A DNA stretch of 64,000 nucleotides from Linyphia triangularis (Eukaryota > Arthropoda > Arachnida > Araneae > Linyphiidae), in NCBI GenBank assembly GCA_963978545.1, contig OZ021723.1:3658001-3722000 (forward strand). Direction: 5' to 3'. The first letter of the stretch is position 1. Each line of letters starts with the position of its first letter. The notes beneath the pieces are model-generated. The model had not been told where the DNA came from and did not search any database. It saw nothing but the letters and a program-made list of their open reading frames with translations. Of this stretch, positions 42,698-54,296 are shown in pieces. The translations under genes were made by a program, and so were the position numbers.

Positions 42698-45420
42698 CAG
42701 GGCGTATCGAAAAAAACTTTTTTGGAAATTCAAAATTTCAAGTTGATAAAAATGTGTCGCTATGCTCACATGTTTACTACAATTTTTTTTAGTTCAATCG
42801 AAAAATATTTAGGTCTCCCGGAATGGACCTGAAGTTTGATGTTTTTTGATAAAAAGAGAGTTTTAATTTTTTTTTTTTAAACAAAAATTTGTTTTATATT
42901 TTTGTTATCAAGAATAAAAATGTTACGAGTTTATAATACTATAAAGTGTAATAAAAAAAAATTATATCTGTCGTATAATAATTAGGTCTCCCTGATTCTA
43001 CATGAAAAACTTTTTTACAAAATAAGGATATTTTTTAATTTTCAACCCATTCTTTTGGTTAGTTTCAATTATTTTATTCATAGTCTAGGTATAGTAGTAC
43101 AGCATTTTGAAATATTGGGTTGGTTGGTTGGTTGTATTCAGATTATCTGGCGCCGTCAGCAACACGAGGGCTATAATGCGCCGAAACATTTCGTTATTTA
43201 ACAAACCAACATACATTTACAAACACCCATGCCAACACGGGACTCGAACCCGCAACCTCGCGGTCTAGAAGCCAGCACGCTAACCACTATACCGTTTGGT
43301 CGGCCTTTGAAATATTGGGAATATCATTTTATGAAATGGCGTTTACTTAACTCGAGTATTAATTCATATCATTTCTGCACGACTCCACGTTGGTTGGAGT
43401 CTCCAACCAACGAAGACTCTAGGTTTGAGACATGAAGGTAACGTTATCGAAAATGATTCAATGTCACAGGGTTCGAATGATGAAAGTATATATGATAGTA
43501 AAATGCTTCTACCATGGAAAAGCCGTAAAGTTTAATTGTTTCAGTGAAATAAGAACTGCCAGAAAATCTACTCTCTTTTCCTAGAGATTGTGACTGTAGA
43601 TCCAATCTCTATTAGAGTAAAAGCTCTATTAGCAAGTGCTCTCTTGCGGAATTTAAATGTTGTAACATTAGAAAACTAGGCCGTGGTAATAGATAAATCG
43701 AATGTTTTTCGTGAAACGGTAAAATATCAAGGTATTAGTTCAGCTATTTTTCACTCTATTTATATAATCGAAAGGATGACCCAATAAGTATAAAAATTGT
43801 AAGTTGTAAATGTGATCGCATAAATAAATGAGAAGATACATGTATTTTTGGTATAAGAACTATATTCAACATATTTTGGACACGCAACTGCAGACAGTGG
43901 CTCTGGGTGAAACGTAGTGTTGGGGAAGTCATTACTACTTATGAAAAAAAAGCTGCATTGATAAGAATTATTTAAGGTCTTGGTTATGATGGTATTGAAG
44001 GAAATACTGAAGTCTCTAATTGATCAATTTCATTCTTCGTAAATACTTTAAAATAACCAGTACAAGCAGTTTTTTGTTTATTTCATTTACACGAATTGCC
44101 TCTTAGGAAAGTTACGATTACTCTCGATGGTCCAATTTATTAACGTACTTTTACTGTCCATTGAGAAAATGTCTGACAAGTTGTCGAGATTTATCAGTTG
44201 TTGAATACTATAACATTGGTAGTGTTTTTCCAAAAGTTGATTTTATAAAGTTGAACACCGACCAGAAATATTGGAAAATATGTCGGGCTGTACTAGTAAG
44301 CAGAAACTCTGGTATCACTTAATCCAACCTCGAAGTTGAAAAAATTGACCGAGTTTGTAATGAAAATTTATAATCTCTTATGGTTTACAATATAACGTTA
44401 TGTAATGATATTACGTTTCATACAGAGCCACTGTCTGGAGTTGCTTGTCCAAAATATGTTGAATATAGTTCTTATACCAAACATACGTGTTCTTATCGTT
44501 TATTTATGCCACCACATTTACAACTTACAATTTTTATACTTATTGCTTCATCCTTTCGATTAAATAGAGTGAAAAATAATTCAACTAATGCCTTGATATT
44601 TCACCGTTTTACGAAAAACATTCGATTTATCTATTACAACTGCCTGGTTTTTCTTGTATTACAATATTTAAATTCCACAAAAGAGCACTTGCTGATTGAG
44701 CTTCTACTCTAATTGAGATTGGCTTACGGTCACAATCTCTGCAAAAAGAGAATAGATTTTCTGGCAGTTCTTACTTCACTGAAATAATTCAACTTTATAA
44801 TAATTCCCATGGTAGAATCATTTTACTATCATGTACACTTTCATCATTCGAACACTGTGACATTGAATCATTTTCGATTACGTTACCTTCCTGACTCAAA
44901 CCTAGAGTCTTTGTTGGTTGGAGACTTCAACCAACGTGGAGTCGTGCAGAAATGATATGAATTAATACTTGAGTTAAGTAAACGCCATTTCATAAAATGA
45001 TATTCCCGGTATTTCAAAATGCTGTACTTCTATACCTAGGACTACGAATAAAATAATTAATACTAACCTAAAGAACGGGTTGGAAATTGAAAAATATTCT
45101 TATTTTGTAAGAAAGTTAAGTTTTTCATGTAGATTCAGAGAAACATAATAATTAAATGGCAGATATAATTTTTTATTACTGTTAATTAGTATTTTAAAGT
45201 CTACATTTTTATTCTTGAAAGTAAAAATGTGCTTTATATTTGTGTTTAAAAAAAAAAAAAAAAAATCTTTGTTTTTGTCAAAAAACATCAAAATTCAGGT
45301 CCATTCCGGGAGACCTAAATATGTTTCGATTGAACTAAAAAAAATTTTGGTGAGCATAGTGACAACTTTTTATCAACTTGAAATTTTGAATTTCCAAAAA
45401 GTTTTTTTCGATACGCCCTA
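42698..45420. mobile_element. Foldback-type hAT-like element with about 1-kb inverted arms
   Basis: It starts CAGGGCGTATCG and ends CGATACGCCCTA, flanked by the 8-bp duplication GTGTTTAA (42690-42697, 45421-45428). The left arm (42698 to about 43925, minus the SINE) is the inverted complement of the right arm (about 44425-45420) over nearly its whole length; shared blocks include 'actctaggtttgag', 'tggtataagaactatattca' and 'gacagtggctctg'. The central spacer is about 500 bp. No transposase is recognised. Removing it rejoins the reverse transcriptase frame region. Confidence 0.85.
43120..43305 (-). mobile_element. tRNA-derived SINE, family 1
   Basis: Same family as 16630-16805, on the minus strand. 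A 14-bp duplication TTTGAAATATTGGG flanks it (43106-43119, 43306-43319). It lies in the left arm of the foldback element and has no counterpart in the right arm, so it inserted after the arms formed. Confidence 0.92.
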
Positions 45421-45428
45421 GTGTTTAA

Positions 45429-46187
45429 AGACTCTACGACTACTGCTTTGAGACTGGTATTTGAAGCGCCCTGCAAGTCGCAAGGGTCCATATCCTTAAA
45501 TGATAAATTTTGTGTGGGAGCCAAACTTCAGCGTGATATTTTTGATATTACTTGACTTTCGGATTCCTAAAATTGCGGTTGCAGCCGATGTTAAAAAGAT
45601 GTATCGCCAGATACTCATATCACCTGAAGACCAGATCTTTCAAAGAATCTTATGGTGATATAACAATTTGGATCCGATACAAGAGTACAAACTTTTAACT
45701 GTTTCTTATGGCTTATCTTGTAGTTCCTTTCTAGCTATAAGATGTATCCAACAAATAGCAATCGATGCTGAAAAGGATAGTCCACTTGCTTCAAGAATGA
45801 TCCAGCGCTCATTTTACTTGGACGATTTATTGACCGGCACGAACACCTTGGAAGAAGCCTTACAAGTGTGTGAAAATATTTCTTATTTATAGAAAAATGG
45901 AGGATTTGAACTCGGAAAATGGAGATCTAATTCTCCGGAACTCTAAAGTGCACTTCAAACTGTAAATATGGATTTGAATTTAAATATTCAAAGTAATGAA
46001 TCTTGTAGCATTGGGGTTAATGTGGGATTCTACGGAAGACTTTTTCTATTTTTGCCCACATTTAAAAGTTGATCATCCCACCACAAAAAGAAAGATTCTT
46101 TCTAATTCAGCACAAACATTTGACCCTTTGGGCCTTGTATCCCCATGTAAAATCTGGATGAAAATGTTTTACCAAAGGCTTTGGTAA
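45429..46187 (+). pseudogene. BEL/Pao reverse transcriptase, 3' part
   Basis: It resumes after the duplication with LRLVFEAPCKSQ-like sequence. Then come DVKKMYRQILI (first catalytic Asp region) and VSYGLSCSSFLAIRCI, and the active site FYLDDLLTG (about 45810-45840). VALGLMWDSTEDFF and AQTFDPLGLVSPC mark the thumb/connection region of Pao pol. Stops and shifts separate the segments. Confidence 0.83.
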
Positions 46188-47020
46188 TAAAGTGTAGTTG
46201 GGATGAACCATTACCGGAATATTTAGCAAACGATTGGATGAAATTTCAACAGGATTTTAATGATCTAGGTGAAATTCGTGTATCTCGATGTATTACGTTT
46301 TCTAATGAGCCAATAACTTTACATGGGTTTTGCGATAGTTCAACTCAAGGGTATGCAGCGGTAATTTACGTCAAACAGCAATCTCTTGAAAAAATTAATG
46401 TAAATAGACTGGTCGCTAAAACCAAGGTCGCTCCAATAAAACAAGTCTCAAGTCCAAGATTTGAATTATGTAGCGCTGTATTGCTCACTCTTCTCTTTCA
46501 AGCTGTTTTACAGTCGTTTACAAAGAACACTCAAATCTTTGCATGGACGGATTCCAAGATCGTCCTCGCTTGGTTAACAGCTCACCCCCGACGATGGAAA
46601 TTTTTTGTCGCGAACCGCACTTCAGAAAACCTGAACTCTATACCGATTAACCACTGGCGTTATGTACCATCCATAGAAAATCCCGCGGACTTTGCTTCCC
46701 GGGTCATTAGCTCCAAAATATTAAAATCTTCCGAACTGTTGTGGCATGAACCGAAGTTTATTACTCAAGAACCTTCCTTTTGGCCACAAGATTCAACTGT
46801 GGGCTTGCATAACGTGCCTTTTCCAGACCAAGGTTCTGATCCATTATTCGCACCCACTCTTGCCGTGAATTCAACATTACAGAATGTATTCCAAAATCAC
46901 TCGTACATATCCAAGATTATTCGAATCTTGGCTTATTGCTTACGCTTCGTGTCGAACTCTAAGAATGCAAGATTAAAAGACTCTGAACTATGTGAACAGA
47001 CACCAAAGGTTTGGCATTAA
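46181..47020 (+). pseudogene. BEL/Pao RNase H region
   Basis: A 279-codon open stretch: LHGFCDSSTQGYAAVIYV (first Asp), PRFELCSAVL (Glu), AWTDSKIVLAWL (Asp), then WRYVPSIENPADFASR. This is the Pao RNase H signature. It is the best-preserved segment of the element, but frames before and after are broken. Confidence 0.85.
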
Positions 47021-48494
47021 ACCTAACAGAAATAAATCATGTCAAAGTAATACTTTTCCGCTTAGTTCAAAATTGTTTCTTTGATAACGAACTTGAATGC
47101 ATACTGAAAAACAAGTCGCTGCCAAAAAGGAGCCCAATTAGTTCCCTGTATCCTTTCACTGACTCTGATGTTATATTTTCGGGCAGGAGGCAGGATTCAA
47201 CGGTCCAATCTGCCATTCTCTGCCAAGCATCCAATTATTTCACCAACTCAACACGAAATTAGCACTCTGCTAGTTAGAGAAGCTCACCTAGAAAATCTTC
47301 ATGCCAGACCTACTCTTTTATCACATACTAAAACAATCTTATTGGATTATTGGGGCAAAAAAGCTTATTCGTAAAGTAATTCATAAATGTACAGTTTGTT
47401 GCATGTTTCGATCCGCTCCAGACCACCAGCTGATGGGTGAACTTCCAAAGGTGCGAGTCGGCAACAGTCGATCCTTTACTAATTAAAAGTAATTCATAAA
47501 TGTACAGTTTGTTGCATGTTTCGATCCGCTCCAGACCACCAGCTGATGGGTGAACTTCCAAAGGTGCGAGTCGGCAACAGTCGATCCTTTACTAATTGCT
47601 GTGTAGATTTCTCATGTCCTATTGAGATAAAAGTTGGTAAAGGTCACGGGTTTAAATCAACTAAATGTTATATTGCTTTATTCATTTGCTTAGCTACAAA
47701 GGCTTTACATCTCGAATTAGTTGGTGATTTTCAGATTCTTTTATAGCTGCTCTTAAACGTCTAAGCTCAAGACGAGGGTCCCCTTCTGATATCTTTAGCG
47801 ACAATGCCACCAATTTTGTTTCTCGTCGAAAATTAAATGAAATTCAAAGGTTTGGTTCTAAACTTAATGAAAATCCAAAAATTTGCTATTTTCTTAATAA
47901 ATCCTCAATAAGATGGCATTTCGTTCCACCTTATTCTCCACACTTTTCTGGTCTAGCTGAGACTTCTGTGAAGAGTACAAAATTCCATATCAAACGGTGT
48001 ATTGGAAACACGCTCCTTACTTACGAAGAGCTGTATACTCTTTTGTGTCAAATTGAAGGGATTTTAAATTCGCGTCCCCTGGTAGCCCCAAATGAGAATG
48101 ATATGAATCGTTAAATGTATTAATGCCTTCCCGTTTTTTGATAGGAGAAACACTAAGCTCTATTCCAGATGCAGTGGGCGACACAATCTCTTCAGCTACT
48201 CGTTGGCGACTGGTCCAAAATCTGAGAGATAGCTTCTGGAAACGATGGCACCAAGAGTATTTACATTATTTGCAACAGAGAACAAAATGGAGGGGCAAGC
48301 TACCTAATCTTCAACTAGAGGACTTGGTTCTAGTGAAAGAATCAAACCTACCCGCATCTATGTGGCCATTGGGAAGAATTGTTGATATACACCCTGGTAA
48401 AGACGACATTGTTCGAGTTGTAACAATAAAGACTAAAAAGGGACTTGTTAAAAGACCAATAGTTAAGCTGATGAAATTACTGCCAACTTGTTAA
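47021..48494 (+). pseudogene. BEL/Pao integrase and C-terminal domain
   Basis: Zinc-binding H and C residues are around REAHLENLHARP and KCTVCCMFRS. The core has VDFSCPIEIKVG (first Asp), FSDNATNFVS (second Asp) and FSGLAETSVKS (Glu). The C-terminal region has TRWRLVQNLRDSFWKRWHQE and LVLVKESNLPASMWPLGRI, the tail domain usual in Pao integrases (DUF5641 type). A 113-bp tandem duplication (47373-47598) shifts the frame, and a stop occurs near 48114. Confidence 0.85.
47373..47598 (+). repeat. 113-bp tandem duplication inside integrase
   Basis: 47373-47485 and 47486-47598 are near identical (both contain 'cagtttgttgcatgtttcg'). 113 is not a multiple of three, so it breaks the frame. Confidence 0.92.
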
Positions 48495-48519
48495 ATAATT
48501 AAGTTAATTATTGGGCAGG

Positions 48520-48697
48520 AGTATGCTTGCGCTCATACTTTTATTTTATGTTAATTTTTATCTGTTGAAAACAGAAGTGAAGAACGCTTCTGGAAAATTG
48601 TAACAAGTATATTACGAGCGTAAATTGTTCTAGAATGAAGTGTGCTTTCCTGAGTCAGATTACGTGTGATTATTATATTATGTTCTGTTCACGAACA
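48520..48697 (+). repeat. 3' LTR of BEL/Pao
   Basis: About 178 bp, diverged from 40231-40413. The expected TG start reads AG. It ends GAACA and is followed by GTAAG. Confidence 0.86.
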
Positions 48698-49223
48698 GTA
48701 AGCATCTTTGTTTTTAATACCAATTCCATATTAGATTTCAATTATTTTAAACTCATCCATAGTTGGTCAATGCAATTGATGTTGGCTGTAAATAGTGTGA
48801 CATTCCTGGTGGAGACATGTTTTATAACACATTTTGGACCACAACGAGGGCACTATTCATGCAACTTAGGTTTTTACTTAATACATATTTTGTTTATGCT
48901 TCACAAATCTCGTTAATGATCTTAGTTTAATTGCACTTTTTTAAAAAACATTTTTGACGAAAGTATTTCATAGAATTTCAAGTTCTCAATTTATTAAAAA
49001 ATGGGTTATTTGTATTTGGAAGATAAATTTTGTAAATCAAATCTTAACCCATTGACGGTCATGCACGTCACGTATATATACTTCATAGGATCCCCAATTT
49101 TTCCAGCAATACACAACATTTTTAAATTTATAAATACAATTTAAAATAATACATTTTTTTGATATTTGTATGAGGATGATAGTCTATAACCTATCCAAAA
49201 CAAAATAAATAAAAAGTAATTAA

Positions 49224-49433
49224 GACATGAACCCCATGGAAAATTTGAGGGCATTATGGAAAGCCAGGATTGATTTTTCCAGTGTGCAATCAACTGCAGA
49301 ACTAGGGAGAGCTGCTGAAAACTCTTGGAATTCCTTACGGGCTAATCTGGACATCAAATTCAGTTTGATCGATTCAATGCCAGGACGGATGCAACTAGTA
49401 ATCGACCACAATGGGCACTATACAGCCTACTGA
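49224..49433 (+). pseudogene. Tc1 transposase, C-terminal part
   Basis: The frame DMNPMENLRALWKARIDF holds the third catalytic residue (Glu of PMEN). It runs to a stop after GHYTAY at 49431-49433, near the right inverted terminus of the 38675-50286 element. It pairs with the N-terminal fragment at 40098. Confidence 0.78.
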
Positions 49434-50288
49434 TTTTTAAAAAAAATAAATTAGTTTCTTAAATTACATTTATTTAAAACAAAAATTTTTAAGCAAATTC
49501 ATTAGGTTATCCTTTAAAATTTTTACTGATTCATGGGATTTTTTCATTGTATAAATAATTTCAACGATCAAGTTACATTTAAGTTTACAGTGAAATGTTT
49601 TTGTAAAATAATCACGCTTTGCTGAATACTGTTTACTAATGCCTACATTTTATATTTATTAATTTTCTAATTATCAGTTATACTTCTTCAATTACAGTTT
49701 TCGATATTTTATTTATTTCGTGTGAAGAATGCACATCGTTAATGTTGTAAATAAATTATGTTACTTTTGCATTTACTTGCTATTTTTGTATTAATCTTAA
49801 ACATGACACTATAAATCCAAGTAGTTTCTATGCAATTTTAGACTAATACTTGTATTTTTTAATCTTCGTGAAACGCGCCACATTGATTGCCGTTCGATTT
49901 CTCCCGCTGTGAAGTAAAACCTTAAAAATACCTTTCGTTTTATGGAAATTCTCCCTAAAGATCGGTCGAAAAATGGTCGAAACATTTTCGCTCATAAGTG
50001 ACGTGTTTTTCAACATAATGCATTGAAATTTGGTATATAGGGTAAATGATGTATTCTATATTGAATGAAATGATAAAAAATAAGGGTTCGTATTGAAGTT
50101 TTCGAAGATAGCGTTACTTTTACTTAGTAAACGGTCCCTTATGAAAAAAAAATGCATCAGATATATAGAAAATCGTAAGCAAAATATTTTGGTGCAAACC
50201 GTAAGATTCTACGATAATTAGAACCGAAGATCGTTCTGTCCGAACCGCCTAGTCCGAAAATCGTTCTGATTATTTTTGGGGTACTGTA

Positions 50289-50721
50289 CATAAGTTCGTA
50301 CCTCTAGGTGCAATACTGAGGATTTGTATAAGGTTCAGATGTTACAGACAACTTAGTTTTATATATATATAGATAACACTACTGAACATCGAGGTTGCAA
50401 GAACAAAAAGAACTCGCCTAATTTTTGAGAATTGGACAGCTTTTTCACAAGCAATATAAAACTATGCAAAACTATGCACATTCAAGTACATTACCAGACA
50501 AAATGGTTGACTTGAGTTTCGCTTCAGCTCTGGTAAAGAAGACTGTACTGCTATCTAGTAGAAATTTAATCAAGTTAAAGATATTTCATGGAGATTACCT
50601 CAGCGACCCAGGTACAACTTATGTGCTTAAAATAAATGAAAATTTATACTTCTTTGTGATTAGTTTTAATTATTCATGTAATAAATAAATGTTTAACTCG
50701 CATTTTTCCAAATATATACTA
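50289..50721. other. Intergenic DNA with an unsupported 87-codon frame
   Basis: An open frame at 50425-50688 on the plus strand has no recognised similarity. A GT after DYLSDPG could be a splice donor, but no acceptor or homology supports an exon. Confidence 0.3.
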
Positions 50722-52100
50722 CTAGCTGAATACCCGTGCTGCGCTACGAAATTTTACCATTAGCATTTTAGCGATCAAAAGACATTCATGTATTCTACAC
50801 TTCAGACGTTTGCTCCCTTTTCGATCCCGACAAATTGATTTATCAAAATAGGAACTTTCCTTTGTTGACATTTTAAACGAACTTTATAATTGTGAATAGT
50901 AAACTGGAATAGTTTATTGTGTTTATGTTTGCTCTTAGTTCTAAATTTCAAAGTAGTAGCTGTATTGGAATTAAGTTAATTAGACATTAAGTTAATCCTC
51001 GTATAGTTTCAATGTTGCGTCGTCTTTTCATCCCTTAAAAATTCGTTAATCGATATTGGAATGACTTATTTTTTTAACATTTGCAAAAAAATATCAGAAA
51101 AATGACTACATTGGAAGAGGAACATTCGGATATCCCTCGTTTGGAACATTTAACCCCTTTTCGACCACTTAAAGTGTGTTAATCGAGATCGGAATAGTTT
51201 ACTTTTTCTATTTTTACCATTGTTGATATTTGTGCCGATTTTCAGAGTTGTGACTATGTGGGAAGTAGGATTTTCGAATGTCCCCCGTTTGGAACGTTTA
51301 ACCCCTTTTCGACCCCTTAAAGTGGGTTAATCGAGATCGGAATAGTTTACTTTTTCTATTTTTACCATTGTTGATATTTGTGCCGATTTTCAGAGTTGTG
51401 ACTATGTGGGAAGTAGGATTTTCGAATGTCCCCCGTTTGGAACGTTTAACCCCTTTTCGACCCCTTAAAGTGTGTTAATCGAGATCGGAATAGTTTACTT
51501 TTTCTATTTTTACCATTGTTGATATTTGTGCCGATTTTCAGAGTTGTGACTATGTGGGAAGTAGGATTTTCGAATGTCCCCCGTTTGGAACGTTTGACCC
51601 CTTTTCGACCCCTTAAAGTGTGTTAATCGAGATCGGAATAGTTTACTTTTTCTATTTTTACCATTGTTGATATTTGTGCCGATTTTCAGAGTTGTGACTA
51701 TGTGGGAAGTAGGATTTTCGAATGTCCCCCGTTTGGAACGTTTGACCCCTTTTCGACCCCTTAAAGTGTGTTAATCGAGATCGGAATAGTTTACTTTTTC
51801 TATTTTTACCATTGTTGATATTTGTGCCGATTTTCAGAGTTGTGACTATGTGGGAAGTAGGATTTTCGAATGTCCCCCGTTTGGAACGTTTGACCCCTTT
51901 TCGACCCCTTAAAGTGTGTTAATCGAGATCGGAATAGTTTACTTTTTCTATTTTTACCATTGTTGATATTTGTACCGATTTTCAGAGTTGTGACTATGTG
52001 GGAAGTGGGAGAATTAGTGATGAGTGAGTCAGTGAGTCAGTGAGTGAGTGAGTGAGTGAGTGAGTGAGTGAGTGAGGGCTTTGCCTTATATATATAGAGA
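50722..52100 (-). mobile_element. Helitron-like element, copy D
   Basis: Minus-strand start TCTCTATATATATAAGGC (ends at 52100, preceded by A on that strand) and end CTAG at 50722-50725, followed by T. It has a GAGT microsatellite near the 5' end (about 52018-52076), a homogeneous array and the shared 3' region. No coding. Confidence 0.78.
51216..52010 (-). repeat. Six tandem 148-bp units inside Helitron copy D
   Basis: 'accattgttgatatttg' recurs at 51216, 51364, 51512 and onward at an exact 148-bp spacing, about 5.4 units. Units differ at only a few positions, unlike the degenerate arrays in copies A-C. Confidence 0.93.
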
Positions 52101-52690
52101 TTAACCAGATCTATTTCTTCAGTTAATACTAAAAAAATGGGGATGGTGACATTCCATAGAGGTTAAATTTCGTATACTTTGGATTAAAAAAAATAATAAT
52201 AAATAAATATGTAAAATAAAGACTGAACACATTAAATGTTAACTTTGTTCTACTTTATACTAATTTCCTCACTTAAAGGAATAAATATTCATTCAGTAAA
52301 AGCACATGGACAGAAATTTCCCCCTTGATATAAGAACTGCCCAATTACATTCCAGTGACTTAACAGCGTTTATTGAACATTTTTATTGCTTATTCAAATT
52401 GCAGGTAAAATTAGTTTTTTTGTTTAATTTTTGATTTATATTGTGAATGGGGTAAAATGGGCATAGTGTTAGATTTAACATGTGCAGGTATTTTTAAAGT
52501 GATGTGAAGTTTTATGAGTAAAGTTTTATTTTTCTTAAAATTGGAATAAAAATGTTTTAAAGTACCACATTAAAATACTTTTTGTATTATTTAAAGCTTT
52601 AATAAATTAAGATGGATGAATTAAAACCCTTCGCAAAAGGGATCAAGATTATCTCAATGTAACAATACCATATTATCACAATTCAAAGGA
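52101..52690. other. AT-rich intergenic DNA
   Basis: Nothing recognised. Confidence 0.4.
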
Positions 52691-52857
52691 AGCTGTGTGG
52701 TTAGCGCTATGGCCTCATGTATGCAAAAGGTGCCGGATTCGAATCCCGTTATAGGCACGGATGTTCGTAGTGGTTCGGAATATATGTTAATGTGTAGATC
52801 CCAGTCTGACTAACAGTCATTGTGCAAAAAATAGGTCGTTGAACGTACAACCAAAAT
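52691..52857 (+). mobile_element. tRNA-derived SINE, family 2
   Basis: tRNA-like head with box A 'tgtggttagcgctatgg' and box B 'ggattcgaatccc', and a body ending 'aaaataggtcgttgaacg'. A 10-bp duplication ATTCAAAGGA flanks it (52681-52690, 52858-52867). The same family as the SINEs in the repeats at 15050 and 36540. Confidence 0.85.
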
Positions 52858-52867
52858 ATTCAAAGGA

Positions 52868-53302
52868 GAATTAGCTTTAAACACAATTCTTTTCTCATAA
52901 AAATTTCAAATGATGAATTTTGACTGCTATATCTCCAAAACCTTCGAGTCTTAAAATAACCTGTGCAAAAATTTCAAAATTGTAATGTAAACGTGTTCAA
53001 ACTAAAACTGGCAATGTTTTAGAGCATGAAGAAGTCATAATGAGGTTAAAAAATAAATCTGGAAACTGGAGCACTAAAAGAGTTTAAATCAATTAGGATA
53101 AAAAGTTTAAGATTAAACTAGATCATTAGGCATTGGTTTAAAAGTAAAGAACATTGAAAATGGACCTATAGATCTAGTGTGCATGGGTGAAAGTAGAGTA
53201 TTTAGGAAGAAAAAATAAGATTTTATTGGAAAAATTATGGCTATCAAAGAAGACTCAAATGGCATACAATTTTTGAAAAAATCCAAGTTTGGCGAGTTTT
53301 AA
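52868..53302. other. AT-rich intergenic DNA
   Basis: Nothing recognised. Confidence 0.4.
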
Positions 53303-53845
53303 GTTTTGTGCAATGAAGGTTTTTTGTCGGAAGAAATTAGAGACAAGCTGAATTTTTGCCAGTTGTTAGGACCTAATTAGAGGAGTATTTCCTCATAAAT
53401 CCCCGTCCCTCTCCCTTGTGCTAGTGTACCCCCCCCCCAAAAAAAAAACACATCCATTTTGCAAGCCTTTTAATTATCGCTCGTATCTCCGTTACTATTC
53501 ATAATAGTTAAGTAATTTTTTTTTATCATTTTATTCCTTATCTGTTCTGTAAAAATCCTAGTTTACGTTTTTCTGTAAAAATAATACTTTCGAGAGAATT
53601 TGCTAAAATAGAAAAACATTTTTTTTTTTTTTTTTTTTTGGTATTTAAGGTATAAATCTTTTATTTGTGATAATATTAAAAAACCATCTGAATAAAAGTT
53701 GTAGTGCAATTTTCAACCTTTTAAACATTATCAAACTTCTAATATTAGGGTTCTGGGAACCCGGACAGAATGCAAGAGTTTAGTGCGTGTCAGTCACTAC
53801 AATAGCGTAACCGCAAAGCTGGAGGCGCTCGCTACCTTTTTCTTT
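53303..53845. repeat. Left long inverted terminus
   Basis: Inverted match to 57415-57964. Contains a poly(C) stretch (about 53428) and a T run (53620-53639). Confidence 0.75.
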
Positions 53846-54296
53846 ATTTGAATTAAGCAGTTATTTCTGGTAAAAATTTTGTTGCTAAAAGTAGAAACGA
53901 ATTCTACTGAAAGTGTTTAATATAGACCTTAACTTTTACAAATATATTTAGGATAAAAAAGTTCAATTTCTGACAGTTTTGCTCCTGATCTTATTATTTA
54001 AGATTGGTTCCGTTATCTACCATCTATGGATCCGCCGCCGCCGTGTCCCAGACTGGCAACAACCAGCAGTTGTGGAGTATAATTAATTGTTACTAGTAGA
54101 ATAATAGAAATACCAATGCCATCCACAGCATCATCCCCCCCCTCCCCAACTCTCCTACTAAATGCTCTTACTATCTTTCTATTTATAATACCTTCGTTTT
54201 CTCTTTTTTTCTTTGCAATTAACTTTCATAAACAATTCTTAAAATAGTACATACTTAAAATTCCTTAAGTTACTTATAGAGATTCAATTCATTATA

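Larger units (their letters stand above)
40231..48697 (+). mobile_element. BEL/Pao LTR retrotransposon, decayed
   Basis: LTRs of about 180 bp (40231-40413, 48520-48697) are flanked by the 5-bp duplication GTAAG (40226-40230, 48698-48702). Next to the 5' LTR is 'ttggaggtcccaccgagat', a plausible primer binding site of unidentified tRNA. The order gag, zinc knuckles, protease, reverse transcriptase, RNase H, integrase and a C-terminal tail is that of BEL/Pao. A foldback DNA element splits the reverse transcriptase at 42698-45420. Many frame breaks and a clearly diverged LTR pair make it older than the gypsy elements. Confidence 0.9.
38675..50286 (+). mobile_element. Tc1-like element (outer shell of a four-level nest)
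   Basis: The left end CAGTACCCCCAAAAAAATCA and the right end, its complement with small differences (50256-50286), are flanked by TA (38673-38674, 50287-50288). The transposase N terminus (40098-40230) and C terminus (49224-49433) lie on the same strand either side of a BEL/Pao insertion. The left arm before the transposase is about 1.4 kb, longer than usual, so further old insertions are likely there. Confidence 0.82.

Noticed and set aside
44380..44712. A 110-codon ORF in the foldback element
   Set aside because: It crosses the arm boundary and has no similarity; its antisense counterpart in the left arm is not open.
50425..50688. An 87-codon ORF with a possible splice donor
   Set aside because: No homology is recognised, no acceptor fits, and AT-rich DNA gives ORFs of this length by chance.
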